NCBI RefSeq assembly: GCF_001649575.2
Contig: NC_051437.1
Location: 21,089,365 to 21,153,364, forward strand
Length of the DNA: 64,000 nt
Reading direction: 5' to 3'
From: Kryptolebias marmoratus
Lineage: Eukaryota; Chordata; Actinopteri; Cyprinodontiformes; Rivulidae
Below, piece after piece: positions 35,455-48,200 of this stretch. The stretch's first letter is position 1, and every line of letters begins with the position of its first letter. The notes below the pieces were generated by a model. The model worked only from the letters and a program-made list of their open reading frames with translations. It had not been told where the DNA came from and did no database searches. The position numbers were made by a program, and so were the translations under genes.

Positions 35455-36536
35455 TTTAAGAATAATGAAAAATTGGGAAGTCTTTGAATATCCCATCAGC
35501 TGCAGTTCATAATGTCATCAAACTGTTTCAAGAATCTGTGGGAATCTGCAGAAATTAGAGGACAAGGCAGAAAGTCAGTGTTGGATGCTGCGATCTTCAG
35601 GCCCTTAGGTGGCACTGTATTAAAGCAGGTCTGATTCTGTTATAGATATCATTGTGTGGGCTCAAGAACACTTACACAAATTTTTGTCTCTAAACAAGGA
35701 TTGTTGTGCCAACCAAATGTACTATAAAGCTCTATCCTGCAAAGAAAAAGCCATATGTGAACACCATTCAGACATGTTCTCGTCTTCTCTGTTAAACTCA
35801 TTTAACATTTAAAACACCATATGCTCCCATCCAGATAATGTTTTTTTTTCATGGAAGGCCTTGCACATGTCAGCAGGACAATGCTAAACCACATACTGCG
35901 TCATTACAACAGCGTGGCTTTGTAGTAGAAGAGGCCGGGTGTTGAACTAGCCTGCCTGCTGTCTAGAGTTCTCACCACCAATTGAACATTTAACACAGGG
36001 GTGGCCGATCCTCGTCCTCGAGGGCCACTATCCTGCATGTTTTCCTTGTTTCCCTGCTTCAACACAACTGATCCGATGGTTAAATGATCTCTTCTTGTTC
36101 TGCAGAAGCCTGTTAATCACCCATTGATTCAAATCAGGTGTGTTGGAGCAGAGAGACAAGGAAAACATGCAGGATGGTGGCCCTCTGGTAAAGAAGACCC
36201 AGGACTGTTGAACAGCAAGACTCCTACATCAGACAAGAAAAGGACAACATTTCCTCCAAAAAGTCCCACAACGGGTGTCCTCAGTTTCTAGACTTCCTGC
36301 TGGAAGACGAGCTGTTGTTACAAGAAGAGGGGACGCTTCACAGAGGTAAACATGGCCCTGTCACAACTTTTTTAAAGATGTGTCGCTGCTTTAAGATTTA
36401 AAATTACCTTCTTTTAAAAACTACATTTTCTTAGTTTAAACATTTTATATGTTTCCTAAAATATGGGTTTATGAGATGTGTAAGTTTTTATTTACATTTT
36501 ACACAACATCCTAACGTTTTCAGAATCGGGGTTGTA
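35455..36536 (+). mobile_element. Tc1/mariner transposon relic, internally deleted and interrupted by a MITE
   Basis: The + strand follows the DNA of a very common fish Tc1/mariner transposase as I remember it. An N-terminal part (TTGGGAAGTCTTTGAATATC near 35472, then AAAGCCATATGTGAACACC near 35747) runs to about 35815. It jumps, with the central DDE region missing, to the CATATGCTCCCATCCAG segment near 35818 and on to AGCAGGACAATGCTAAACC near 35872. The coding part continues after the insertion (GGACTGTTGAACAGC near 36201), and the right end is close to the usual terminal GGGGTTGTA near 36528-36536. Stops and frameshifts leave no usable transposase. The MITE at 35996-36190 sits inside it, so this element is the older of the two. 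Confidence 0.8.
35996..36190. mobile_element. hAT-type MITE nested in the Tc1/mariner relic
   Basis: The left end starts CAGGGGTGG and continues into CCTCGAGGGCCACTATCCTG. The right side carries the inverted counterpart (AAACATGCAGGATGGTGGCC) but stops at about 36186, so the outer right terminus is lost, together with a piece of the host element. The centre (GCAGAAGCCTGTTAATCAC, AAATCAGGTGTGTTGGAGC) is shared with the MITE at 17254-17439. They are copies of related families. Confidence 0.75.
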
Positions 36537-39116
36537 CTCTGCTTAGTGACACACACTGATGTGTGGCTGTACAATGGTGTAATGAGGACGTTAAAGTTGA
36601 TTTGCTGCCAAAACCGTTTCTGTAGCACACCGCCCTAACTGACAGTGCTGTCGTCACTCAGGTAATTCTGCAGTTCTGGCTTGTTGTGTAGAAGAGCAAC
36701 CAGCTGAAACCAGGACTTTTCCAAGATGCATTTTTTAAAATTTTAGATAAGGTCCAACTGATGTATTAAAATGCTTCAAAAACTCGGCCTAAAATGACAG
36801 CTGATATCTCAGTTTGGATAGTTTTTTGTATTAAGTGTTGCTCTACACCTGCATAGCTTTAATTAGCAGGTTTATTGCTCATACCATGGTAGTTTTACTG
36901 CTTAGAAATGGAGCTGAAACAAAATCCAGGGCAAAGCTGTTTAAGTGACTCCTCCTCAGCGCCCGGTTTGAAAATCCATTTGACCAGCTTTGGCACCACA
37001 TTGGTTCTGAGGAACACGCTCAGACTGTGTCAAGTGGCAACCGGAGTTATTTCACGCCAGACATCCTCCAACTCGTCCATAGCTTTTCACTCTGCTTTCC
37101 GGAGTGTATATACCCTCCCTCAAAATAGGACCATGAGATCACAATCATAATTCCCTGTTTAAAAGACCCCTGTGAATGAAATGAGGTGCAGGTGTGATGT
37201 CATGTAAGTGACATTTAATGTGTTCACTCGTTGCCTCCTTGATTTTTTGCACACTTTCCCAGGATCTGGAGATCTGTTTTCACATTGAGGTAATTCACCC
37301 TTGATGTTTTGTATCCATCTACATAATTTCACTTGTTTCGATGTCATTTGACCAAATTTACCGCCGTATATGTCTGATTTTTATCAGCGTCAGCACTGCA
37401 TGAAATACTGACAACTTGCCACTTTTGTATTCATTCAGTGATGCATCTTATTCTTGGGATCTTGTTGCCACGTGCCGTAGCTGTACTGGTAAAGCAAACA
37501 TGTAAGACAGACATCAAATTTCAATAGCAGGGAAATCATTAACTTTCACTTTTTGTTTTATTGTTTAGGAAAAGACACAGGATGCCAGTACGTGTTTAAT
37601 GAGCACCAGTTTCGGAAAACTATCACCTTCGTCAAAATTAGCACTGTGCGCTTGTTGATGTCATCATTGTGAATGTGTGTGTGTGTGTGTGTGTGCAGCG
37701 AGGCAGCCTCCTCCCGTGTGGGCATCAGGGGACAAAGTAGTCTTTATGCAGTGTGCCGAGCTCCGAGGCAGAAACATTGTTGAGCAGTAAAACATTCTGT
37801 AACTAAAACCACATGTTCCAGAGTGTACAGCAGACAAACACATGCAGCCTGTGGCTAATGCAGCTCCACACCGGGACTCGGTACCCTATCATCAAGGGCT
37901 CTATTTTGACTCCAATGCAGCACTCGTTTATTGTGCCTTGTGCATTTTATATGAATCGGGGAAAACAAAATCAAGAAATTGAAAACACTCCGTTTGAAAA
38001 AAAAAAAAAAAACAACTTTGGCAAATGGCCACATGAGGAAAAAGGATACATTTTAAGAACAATAGTTATCTGCTGCTAAATATTTTTAGATATAGATTTT
38101 TAAAATAGATTTGCAAATTTTTTGAGGCAACATTTTTTCTTAACAGAAACACGCAACAAAATATGGAACACGATTAGGTGAGGGTGCCGCTTTAGAGAGT
38201 GTTTTGCAGTTACTGAACTTTTCTCCTTCAGCTAATTTAGAGTGTGAACATTTAAAGAAAAATGAAAGTGCTTAGACACCACCTCAAAAAAATGCTTCCC
38301 AAACTCTAATTACATTTTTTTTTTCACACCACAGCTTTTTTGGATATTCAAGCTTTTATGTCCTTGTAAACCTGGTGGCTGTTACCAGAGTTACTACGTT
38401 TGTTTAATAGCAGAAATATTTGGAAAACCCACCATTTATAGTGTTTTCCTTTATTAAACCACAGCCTGGAGTGGCTTTTCTGTTGTTCAGTGTTATGTTT
38501 CCATTCATCTAGCAGCTCAACATTTTTTTTTTTTTTTTTTTAAAGTCTTACACATTTTTTAACCAAATCTACAATATAATAATTAATATATTGTCAGATT
38601 TTTTTCTATCAATCCCATAAGTTCTTAAACTGACAAGTTATTCTGACTCTAAGAGCTTGCTTTGGCTTTAAACTACTGCAGGCTGGCCAGGAAGGTCAAC
38701 TCTAATTTAGAAACAGTGTGCCACATTAGCCATGCAAGTTAAGGCTGAACTCTTGACCCAGACCCAGTGCCCCAGTTTTTCTCTTCCTTCTGATGCTTGC
38801 TCAAACTTTAATTAGCTGAATATCTGCTCACTATAACTGGAGGAAAGTTGTCTCTTGCAAATCACACACTTCTCAACTGAGTTTCATAAGCTGCTTGACT
38901 CTGAGGAGTTTTCCCCCTTGATCATTCTGTGAATTAATTTTCAAATATTGGTTTATGGGACATTAATACTTTCACAGACATGTACAACGGTCTACCTTTA
39001 ACTTTCATCAGTAAGTGCTAGAATAGGAAATAAGAAGGACAACAACAAAGTGCTTACTGTGCCATGCTTATTATGAACCCAAAATGTTTAGTAATTTGTC
39101 TTGCCATCTGCATTTC
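36537..39116. other. Intergenic DNA with (TG)n
   Basis: No gene recognised. A (TG)n tract lies at about 37673-37695, an A-run at 37999-38012, and T-runs near 38316-38325 and 38523-38541. A slightly GC-richer stretch at 36,900-37,140 contains a TATATAC and short frames, but nothing convincing. Confidence 0.5.
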
Positions 39117-39235
39117 CTGTGATGGACTTTCTACCTGTCCAGGGTGTACCCCTCCTCTCGCACAGTGACCATTTGAGATTGGCACCAGCTCCCCTACAAC
39201 CCTGTATACCACTGATGTTTTGTGCTCTAGATAAC
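39117..39235 (+). repeat. Old interspersed-repeat relic common in fish genomes
   Basis: The stretch with GGACTTTCTACCTGTCCAGG followed by GTGTACCCCTCCTCTCGC and later GGCACCAGCTCCCCTACAAC follows a repeat tail found many times in teleost genomes. I cannot place it firmly in a class (SINE or LINE tail). It is diverged and has no ORF. Confidence 0.55.
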
Positions 39236-42200
39236 AGATTAAAAGGACTATCTTGACTCTGTCAGCTAAAAGTCCAAAACTTGTGGTGTGTGAATGTAAG
39301 AGGTTGTATTAGCGCCTTTGGCAAACATTTTCCTCAGATCAACATATTTTTGAGGGAACTTTATGCAAAACATCACAAAAACTTTTCTTTGCATACCATT
39401 TTAATGAACAAATTAAATTAAAACAACTGTTATGGATCAATGTGCATTTATTTAAAATGATTATGTTTTACTGGCTCAGTTTTTGTTCAAGGCTTAAAAT
39501 ATTGGAATACATAAATCTTAAATGGGCTGTAGTTGATGAGATAAAACATAAACATGCTGTTTCTTAAGAAAAACTTTAAATTCAGTGTATAATTTATTTT
39601 ATTTCTCCATACTCTGCCACCTTTTGACTCATAATGGGTTATAAATGATCATTGATCATTTTGGTTTGTGTAATTTTTTTGTGATTGCTGATGTAAATCT
39701 TTAAACACTTGCTTCATGATGTTCTTTTGAAGTGATAGGTTGTGTGCCAGGGGCCATGTTTGTGCTATTGCAGATCTTCTGAGGGCTCATTGTTGGAAGA
39801 CCTCACAGGTTCCACCTAATTTAATTGACCAAGGATGTCCCGGCTCAAGACTTTCTCCATGCTCTGCAGGATTGACAGAGCTGTTCAGGTCTTGAAATGT
39901 AACTTGTCCAAATACAGCCTTGTTTAATTACAGAGGGGATGCAAGCATATCATCGCACACAATCCCTCAAGCTCCGTAAATGCCCAGTCTAACTCTTTTC
40001 AGACAAGATATTTAACTCCACCTCCAAAGAAATCTTTATCCAAATAAGAACTGGATTTGGGTCTCCTCCTCAGCTTATCCCAAAGCTCTTAAGCACTCTC
40101 CAGTTCTCCTCCGCTCACCTTCAGTTTGCCAGTGACAAACCTCCCAGAAGTTCTCCATCCAGTGTAAACACATGGAGATTCTCCTTTGCTTTTACTTACA
40201 GTGCGCTCAGATAAAGCCCCTACCTCTACACCCTCTAGCCTGTAGCCAATCCCTGTCCACCTCAGCCTCCATCTCTAGATTCCAAATTGCCAATCCCAAT
40301 CTAATTTATGAAATATTTGGTAGGTAACTGTATACGGCGGCGGGGGAGATAACATCTCCAGGCCCCTGTCAAGGACAGGAACTCAGCAGTGTGCGCTTAA
40401 TAACATAAACTGCTGAAAAGGGCCTGGGCTGGTGCATTGGCAGAGGAGCAGGCCAAGGAGACGGATTGAGAGCAGAGAGAGGGAGACCAGTGTTCTGGGG
40501 TGGGGTGGGGGTAATTGAGACCATGTGAGTCTCCCCAGTGGAGGGATTAGAGAAGAAACGGAACTCTCTTAACCTCCAGATCGCTTTCAATTAGATGCGC
40601 CAGGAGCAAGGGTACTGGGGAGACATGGAAGGTAGGAGTCCAGCAAAGCTCAGGACATCTGAGTAAAGGGACAGGGGGACATGAAAGGTGACAGAGAGAT
40701 AGGGTCCTCAATTTCTCCTCTTTGTGCAAGTCGGTGACCAAAATCTGGGCTATCAATGTGTCACAACAAAAGATTATTGTAACAAAAGGATAAAGTTACC
40801 ACTATCACGATACTTTAAAAATATGCTGTCATTTGCAGTAAAAAAAAATTGCATTTTCTATTTTCCAAGTAATAATCTGCCTTTATGTCTTTCTTTCCCC
40901 AAAATTAACTTCTGCCTTTTCCTGAGCAAAATTGCACTGGAAACCCCAAGGGCACTAATCAAGAGCACAACAAAAGAGACTTGATTAAGATAAAAAAACA
41001 CATCTGGGGCAATGATCAAAGAAGGGTATTGCCCATTTGTTTTATGGCAAAGGAAAATATGCATAATCATAAAAACTTTGTAATGTCTGTATTTCATTTT
41101 CTAGACTGTTTTTGTAAATCAGAAAAGTGTATAATTCCACATAGCAAAGCTAACATAAGCCTTTAAAAGTGACCAATCAGATAACAGCAGTGATTGTTCT
41201 GCATCTCTTCATGAGGAATTGTGGAAGTTAGGGTTATCATCACTGTGAGATCAGTAATAATCAGAGGTGGCACATTTAGAGTTTTCACTGCCAGGTTTAT
41301 TACAGGATCTCAAATCTGAACAGTAGTGGAGAACAAATGAAACTTGCATTGGGAGCCTGAACTTTTCAGACGTGACACCACCGGGCATGCAGCCCAGGCC
41401 ACTGCACACACTCACTGTCTTAACGAAGTCTGTTCAGGAGTCCTAATGCTTCTGTCTGATGACCGGCAGCAGACCTTCCTAATGTCTTAGCTGTCCTACA
41501 TCAGTACTGATGGCTCTGAACACTGAACAGGAGTTTGGTTTACCCAGTTTCCTGGCTGCCTGTTTTGCTGAAAGCATGACTTTTTTAACATTTGTGTAGT
41601 TTTGTAACATGTTGTAAAACTAAGGCAGTCAATAAACAAAAAGGTTAGATTGAAGTACACAAAAGCGAAACAAACAGTTTTGCTGGTAAGCAGCTGGCAA
41701 AGATCAAGGCAGATGTTTAAGTGTTTAGTAGAAAAATCCTATTTTGTTTCGTTGTCAAAATTTTCTTAGCAATTCTGGTAAATGAAACAATGCAGTTGGA
41801 CTTCAACAAGTTCCCAAACACATATTTATACATCCTTTTTTAAAATATTTTTGTGTTTGTAAATAACATAAATCCTGCAAATGTAAATCCTGATTTTGAA
41901 ATCTGCACAGAAATTGTAATAGAAGTTTGGCTTGGTAATTTCTGATTCTTTGAGTGAAATGATACTCCATTTCTCCATTTGACATAACTATGCAAAAGCA
42001 GTTATTGTTACAGGGTTAATGTTTTCCTTTCAATGTTTGTTTAAAAAAAAAAGTCATTCTAAAAGCCTTGATGACAAAATTTCAATACTTTTAGCATCCT
42101 GACAAGGTGGTTTAAGGCAGTTTTAATTCCTGATGACTGTATTTAAGAGCAAACTCCCTGGAAGATTTTGGTAAAGTTTACTGAACATCTGAAACACTTT

Positions 42201-45200
42201 CAGTTGTTTTAAAATATGTTGCTAACTAACACTGGAAGAGACAAGTTAATATAATTTAATTAAGAGAATTAATGTAACAATTTACACAATTTTATCTTTG
42301 CACTTCTTTGTCTATATGATCATTTTATTATTTTATTTAAAAAAAATCTACCTACATTTTGGTAAACTGCAACCTTACCCTGCACTACTCAAAGCAGTAA
42401 CTTGAATTACATGTTTAATATATTATTTTGGGCATTTTACTATTCCAACAGAGTTAAAGTAAACAATTACGCTGCAGTTTTTTGCTTCTCTGTTCAAATG
42501 AACAATGCAACAGACAGAAAGGACCTTCGATTAAAGGCATTCTAGAAGAATATTTATTAAATATTACTGATTGTAAATGCAGTGATTCAAAATTGGTCAT
42601 CCTAATTATAAAATTCACCCTACTTTTGATACTGAGCTTAAAGATTTTTAAAGGAACATTGATATGCTACCTTTGAAAAGATCTTACTCCATGCTTGTGA
42701 GATTTTCTTTTATTTATTTGTGAATGTTTTTATGATATCAGAAGCTTAGTTGCAGTTCTCATTTGCTATTGAGTGCAGCGTAACAACAGTGACACAATAA
42801 TATGAGACACACAAATGAAGTAGCTGATCAAGAGTATAAAAAGCATAATTTTCAGATTGTTTTACAGCGGATATATTCTGAAGTGCAAACAAACCTTCAC
42901 ACACTACGGTGGAAAACTCAATGTTGGATTTTAAGTTAAAGTAAATTCCATGTCATGTCAGCAGATTGTGTATGTATGTATGGGAGAACAAATTTACGAT
43001 TATTGTTTTGTTTATTTCACTACTTTTTTATTTTTAGACCAAAAATGCCCCCAAGGTACCAGAAAAACAAGACAAAAAGAAAATAGTAAAATTATGTGTC
43101 TGCAGAAAAATAAAATAGTCTTCGGTACTCAAAACATTTCAGTGAGATGTTTGTTCATGAATATTTTTAAAAGCATAGCTTTAAAGCAGCCTTTACATTG
43201 TTAGGGCAGTGTCCTGCAAACAGACGAACACAAATCTTTGTGATTTATTTCTTTAAGCATGTATGACCACGTCATCAACAGCAAAATATGTGTGTATGAA
43301 GCAATGCCAAATACTTTGCCAGTAGCAAAGTTGCAGAGTAAACAAAACTGGCAAGATTAAGAGAAATGTTTGTTTGAGTCACCTCATTTCAAGAAGCTCC
43401 ATCTCCGGTTTTTTGTAACCTAATGTCCTATCAATTTTCCACAGCTCTGGTTGCAGTGGTGAATTTGTGCAGCTGGTTTTGACCAAAAACTCCACACTGC
43501 GTCCCCTCCAGCTAAATAGTTCACATAAGCACAGCAGCTAATCATTAGTAATGCGAGAAAGCTTGCCTAAGTTCATGGTTGTTTTATTTGAATATTGTTG
43601 ATAACTTGTTTAATTGTACTGTTGCAAGGCCCGGGGGGCTGCTGACCTCCATATTTAGTCTAAAGCCTCTCGCAGTTTTAGAGCAGTGTAGTCCTTGACT
43701 TGTGCTATTTTAATTTTAGGATGATTTCTTCTCGTCAGACACAAGTGCTTCAGCAGTAGCAGCAGATTAACAACACAAACTGACTAATTAGAAAAACAGT
43801 CATTTGACTTTTGTCCAAAAATGAAAATAAACTTTACAATTGGAAAAATACTGGTTACAACCAAATTTTCTATTACACACAAACATTTGCGGCTGCTTTT
43901 CAGTATTTACCCATCATTTGCAGAGCATAATTTACTCTAAGTTTACATTTTCCTTCCTGAGCAAAGAGCACAGACTGGGGAGCTCTAAGTGTACTGGGTT
44001 AAAGGCCAGAGTCATTGTCAGCCCCTATGAGGTAATTATGTGTTTGTGTTTGTGTTTAAAGCGTGTTGACTCCCCACTCTGTCTCTCTTCCTCTGCACTC
44101 CATCTTTCTGCCTGCCCCCACCCCCCACACCACCCCCTTCTCCTTCTCCCCTTTTTTCCTCTCTGTTCTTTGCACAAGTCGTCTCCCTCTGGGAAGAGGT
44201 GCCTGAGATGTTGGTTCAGCCATACATCTCTGTCAAAATCTCTATGAATAAATTAACCTTTTAAAGATTAGTCCACCCTAATACCTCAGGGTTTTTTAAA
44301 CAGAGGAGCGGCGCCCCTCCTGCCCCCACCCATTCTGCTCACCAACTTGGTGTTAAGGGTGGAATGAGAACTTTTAAAGGGGACAGACTTATTTTTTTTA
44401 ACCTAGCAGTAGCTATAATGAGATACAAATATTATCAATTCACACACATTTCATTATATCTTACATGCTTAGTTTAGATTTTTAATAGATTTGAGTTTGT
44501 TTTGTTCTGTCAGTTGGTGGTTTTTAATAGATCTAAATAATTGGCACTTTGATGTCACTCATGTTTAAAAAAAGAACAGCTTGACAAACTCATCAAACAA
44601 TCCAGCCTACATAAACTGTAATACACTCTGATAGTTAACAGCTCCCTACTCATGTTCCATTTATTTTGACTTAAATTATATATGAAGCTGAGATTTGAAA
44701 GTGATCACATTCTGACTGTTTAGCAGCTTAGCACAGACAAAAAAGTGCACAAAGAATTAGATTAATACTATGTTTAAGATCAGCACTTTCTGAGTCTGAG
44801 CTCATGTTTTTGGACTTCCAGAATCTGTTATTCAGAAATTAAGTAACTTGTCATAGTCAACTGACTTAATCACAAATATATAATAATAAAAAACTAAAAA
44901 TAAATAAGAAATAGACGTAAAAAATGTATAAAATTACTAGAATCTTTGATAGTGATTTGCTGTTTTCTGTTTTAAAATAGTTGTAAATAAATGTTGAAGT
45001 AACATCACTCAGGCAAAGTTTAAAAAGTTTATTGCTGCCACATTTTTAAATTGTTTAAAGGAATCAGTGGTCTATACAAATATGTCTATCTTAATAGATT
45101 TTACAAATTAAACCCCTCAGTTGAACATGTTTAAAAATGTCCCCTAATTTTGCTTAACACAGCTCTTAGAAAATATTTAGTGATATTTCTCTTTGTTTTG

Positions 45201-48200
45201 GAACTAAGAAAACACATTACTGTAAAGATATATCTACCGATATACAATTTAGTATTTTCAGAACCAATATAACAGTAGACCCTTGTTGTCACTTAAGCCA
45301 GGCCTGTAGATCCTGTTTTTTAAAACAAAACGGGATACGTTTTTAGAAGCAGTTTTTAGGTTGAAATTCCCCAGAAAATAAACCATTTTTGACTGAGAGA
45401 ATATGACATGTATTGGCTGTGTTGCTGGTTTTAAGTTTCACTCTCAGGGCAGGCAGAGGCGTCTCCTGGACTTCCTGTGCTCTAACTTGTGCCAACCTAC
45501 CGGAGAACTTGACGTCCCCTCCTCCTCTGTTTTTGACAGGGAGGTGGGGAGGGGTCGGGGTCAGCGATGAAGCAGTGAAGGACAAGAGTTTCTCCGTTCC
45601 ACCAGTCTTTCTGGTCCTCTGTCTCCCCTGCTCGACCTCATCGCTCAATCTTCGTTTAGCCTCTGACATGTTTTAACCAAGCACTCCTGGGCTAATTTAT
45701 GTATGTAAAGAGAAGCTTGGCAATGGGGAGCTTTCAGGACAAGGCCACTGCCTGAGCCATTGACCCACACTGTGGCAATCTGGCTAATTTAATTTATTTT
45801 AGACGGGAGGAGGAGATGAATCAGTCACAGAGGGAAGAAAAGTGTGCCATCTTGGAAAATTTGGGGCTACACATACACGTTCTTGTGAATGTGTGTGTGT
45901 TGTTGTTGTTGTTTCTGCCTCCTACAGAGAACTTTTGTTGAGAGAGTTAACTTTTGTTGCCACAGTTGACAACGTGTGTCCCTTGAATGCACAAAACGTC
46001 CTCATATTAGGAAGGCTAATGCTGCCGGACGCTGTTCAATTATCTTAGCTGGCCTCGAAACAAGACTCGAGTGGCTTTGAGATTTATGGCCTGAGTTCTC
46101 ATGTCTAATGGTAAAGTAGAAGTCATTAGCTTCGAAAAGTGAGGTTTCCTTCGCCATGAATCCATATTGTCCTCTTATTTCTGTGTCTCCACAAACTTAG
46201 TTTAAGTGTCTGCTTAACAGTTGCTAAAACTGCTTCACAGTGCAATGGATCTGGTAAAAAAGAAGTTGATCTTCATCAAATAAATGGTCTTAGGATGCAA
46301 GTCAGTATCTTGAACCTGTCTACTGTAAGACATCAAAAGATTTATATATCAAACAATGTTAACATTTCTACTTTGTTTGCAGGTCTGGTCTGTTAATTAA
46401 TGTAGAAGATGTGTTTTTTTTGTGATGGATCACAATATTTTTTACTGACTGAAGTATAGGAACACATAGACTTAAAATACATTAAATAAAATAGCATTAA
46501 CTTATTTGCAAATCAAATCAAAGTCTGCAAATTAACTCTGATTTTTTAAGAAGGTCTAAGACCTTCATTCTTTTTCTCAATTAAATCCTTGGATTTTGGT
46601 TAGGTGTTTTGGATCAATAACAGAAACAATCTGACAGTTGCACATATGAATAAATTTGGTAATTTAAAAAGATGAATGATTTCACAAGGTGCTATCACCT
46701 TTTTTTTGCAGATGTAAATGTCAGCACTCGTGATTAATGACTGAAATGCAGATTTCTTGTCTTGATGCCAACCTCCATGTTTCCCAGTGTGCATACAAAC
46801 TGCAAGAACTGACCCTGTGTATATTTCTTACACTCTTGTACACAAAATGAGAAACAAGTTCTGTTTTTCCTCAGTAGGAGGCTCCAGAGATCACAGAATG
46901 CTCGTGTTCTGAACTGATCAGAAGAGAACAGGCCATCTTTGTCGCCATGCCTACACGGCTGGACTTAGACCAGTCCACATATGGAAATGCTTGATTTGAT
47001 ATAGTGTCACTTTACTTGGCAGGAATGAGTATATGCATGTTCTCTCCCTTTCTGCCACCAGCCGCCACCACAACTATATTCCAAGGAGGGTGAAATAGGA
47101 TCCAGGGTTACTACTAGCGTTGTTGAAAAATAGCACCCTTCTTATTAAATATGTCTGCTGACATGTAGAAATTATGGACTGGAAATGGAAGATATTTGTT
47201 TTCCCTAGCAATCAGTCACTGTATTTAGAGGAGTGTACCCATGATCTCTTGTGAAGTTTGTGTTCACTAACAGAAAACAAAATCTGCACATGCAACAAAC
47301 TTAAAGACATTTTTTGTGTGTTTAGGAAATGATAAAGTAAATACTGAATGTTCTTCAGTCTACAAACACTAATCTTTCATTCGGAAGTTGTGCAGTACCT
47401 TTTTACAGTAAGAAACAGCTTGCACTCCTTTTTTGTGCACATAGTCTGTCAGTTTTTTAATCGTTAGTGTCACCTTTTCAAACTTAAACCTGTAAGTAGT
47501 AAATTAAGCATTAAGCACAAGCAGCCCTTGCTTCAAAAAACCAAGCTGTAATTTTTCAGTAACTTAAATTGTCAGCAATCTCGTGTTGTAGAAACCTGAA
47601 AAACTACAAGGCAGTGACAAGCTTTGGGAGGACTGACTTGCAGTAATGTTCTCAGCCTTCAAGCAGAATTCTGCTAGTAAAATGGGTGTTTGGGAGGAAT
47701 CCAAGATCCATACAGTAATCACAGACACCAGCCAAGTCTGCTGAAAACCAGAAGAAAAAGCAAGGAGTACAATGTTATGATGTAAGATATCAAACCTTCA
47801 AAATAACAGTGCCAGTTGTGATTTCCTGAGATTTCCCAGAACGTTTTTTTTTTCAAGTCACTGGTAGTAAACGTCATTGTGTCGTCAAGAAAACTTTGTT
47901 ATTCTCGTTTTCAGGCCGCTAGCTATTGTGGGAAAAAAAAAAAGGGGGGTTCTAGCTCCAAGTGGGAAAATAACCGCAGCTTTTCAGCTTCTGTGTACAG
48001 CCTGCCTGCTGAGATGTAAGCAAAGGGAAAGACAAAGCCAAACAAAACAACAGCAAGCGGGCTCAACAAACTGGACTGCAAATGCAGAGACCAATGTTTC
48101 TCAAAAACGTGTAATTCTAAGCAACTTTTTTGCAGTGGACATGCTTTGTATCTACATATTTGCCTGAAATGTGCAGTTGTTTAGATGGAGGTTAAGACAT

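Noticed and set aside
36900..37140. GC-richer segment with TATATAC and a short - strand frame starting MDELEDVWREI
   Set aside because: The frame stops after about 16 codons, with no donor site at its end; not enough to call a gene.
43840..44247. 135-codon frame on the + strand
   Set aside because: Its length comes from a pyrimidine-rich, Pro/Leu low-complexity stretch; no splice context or homology is seen.
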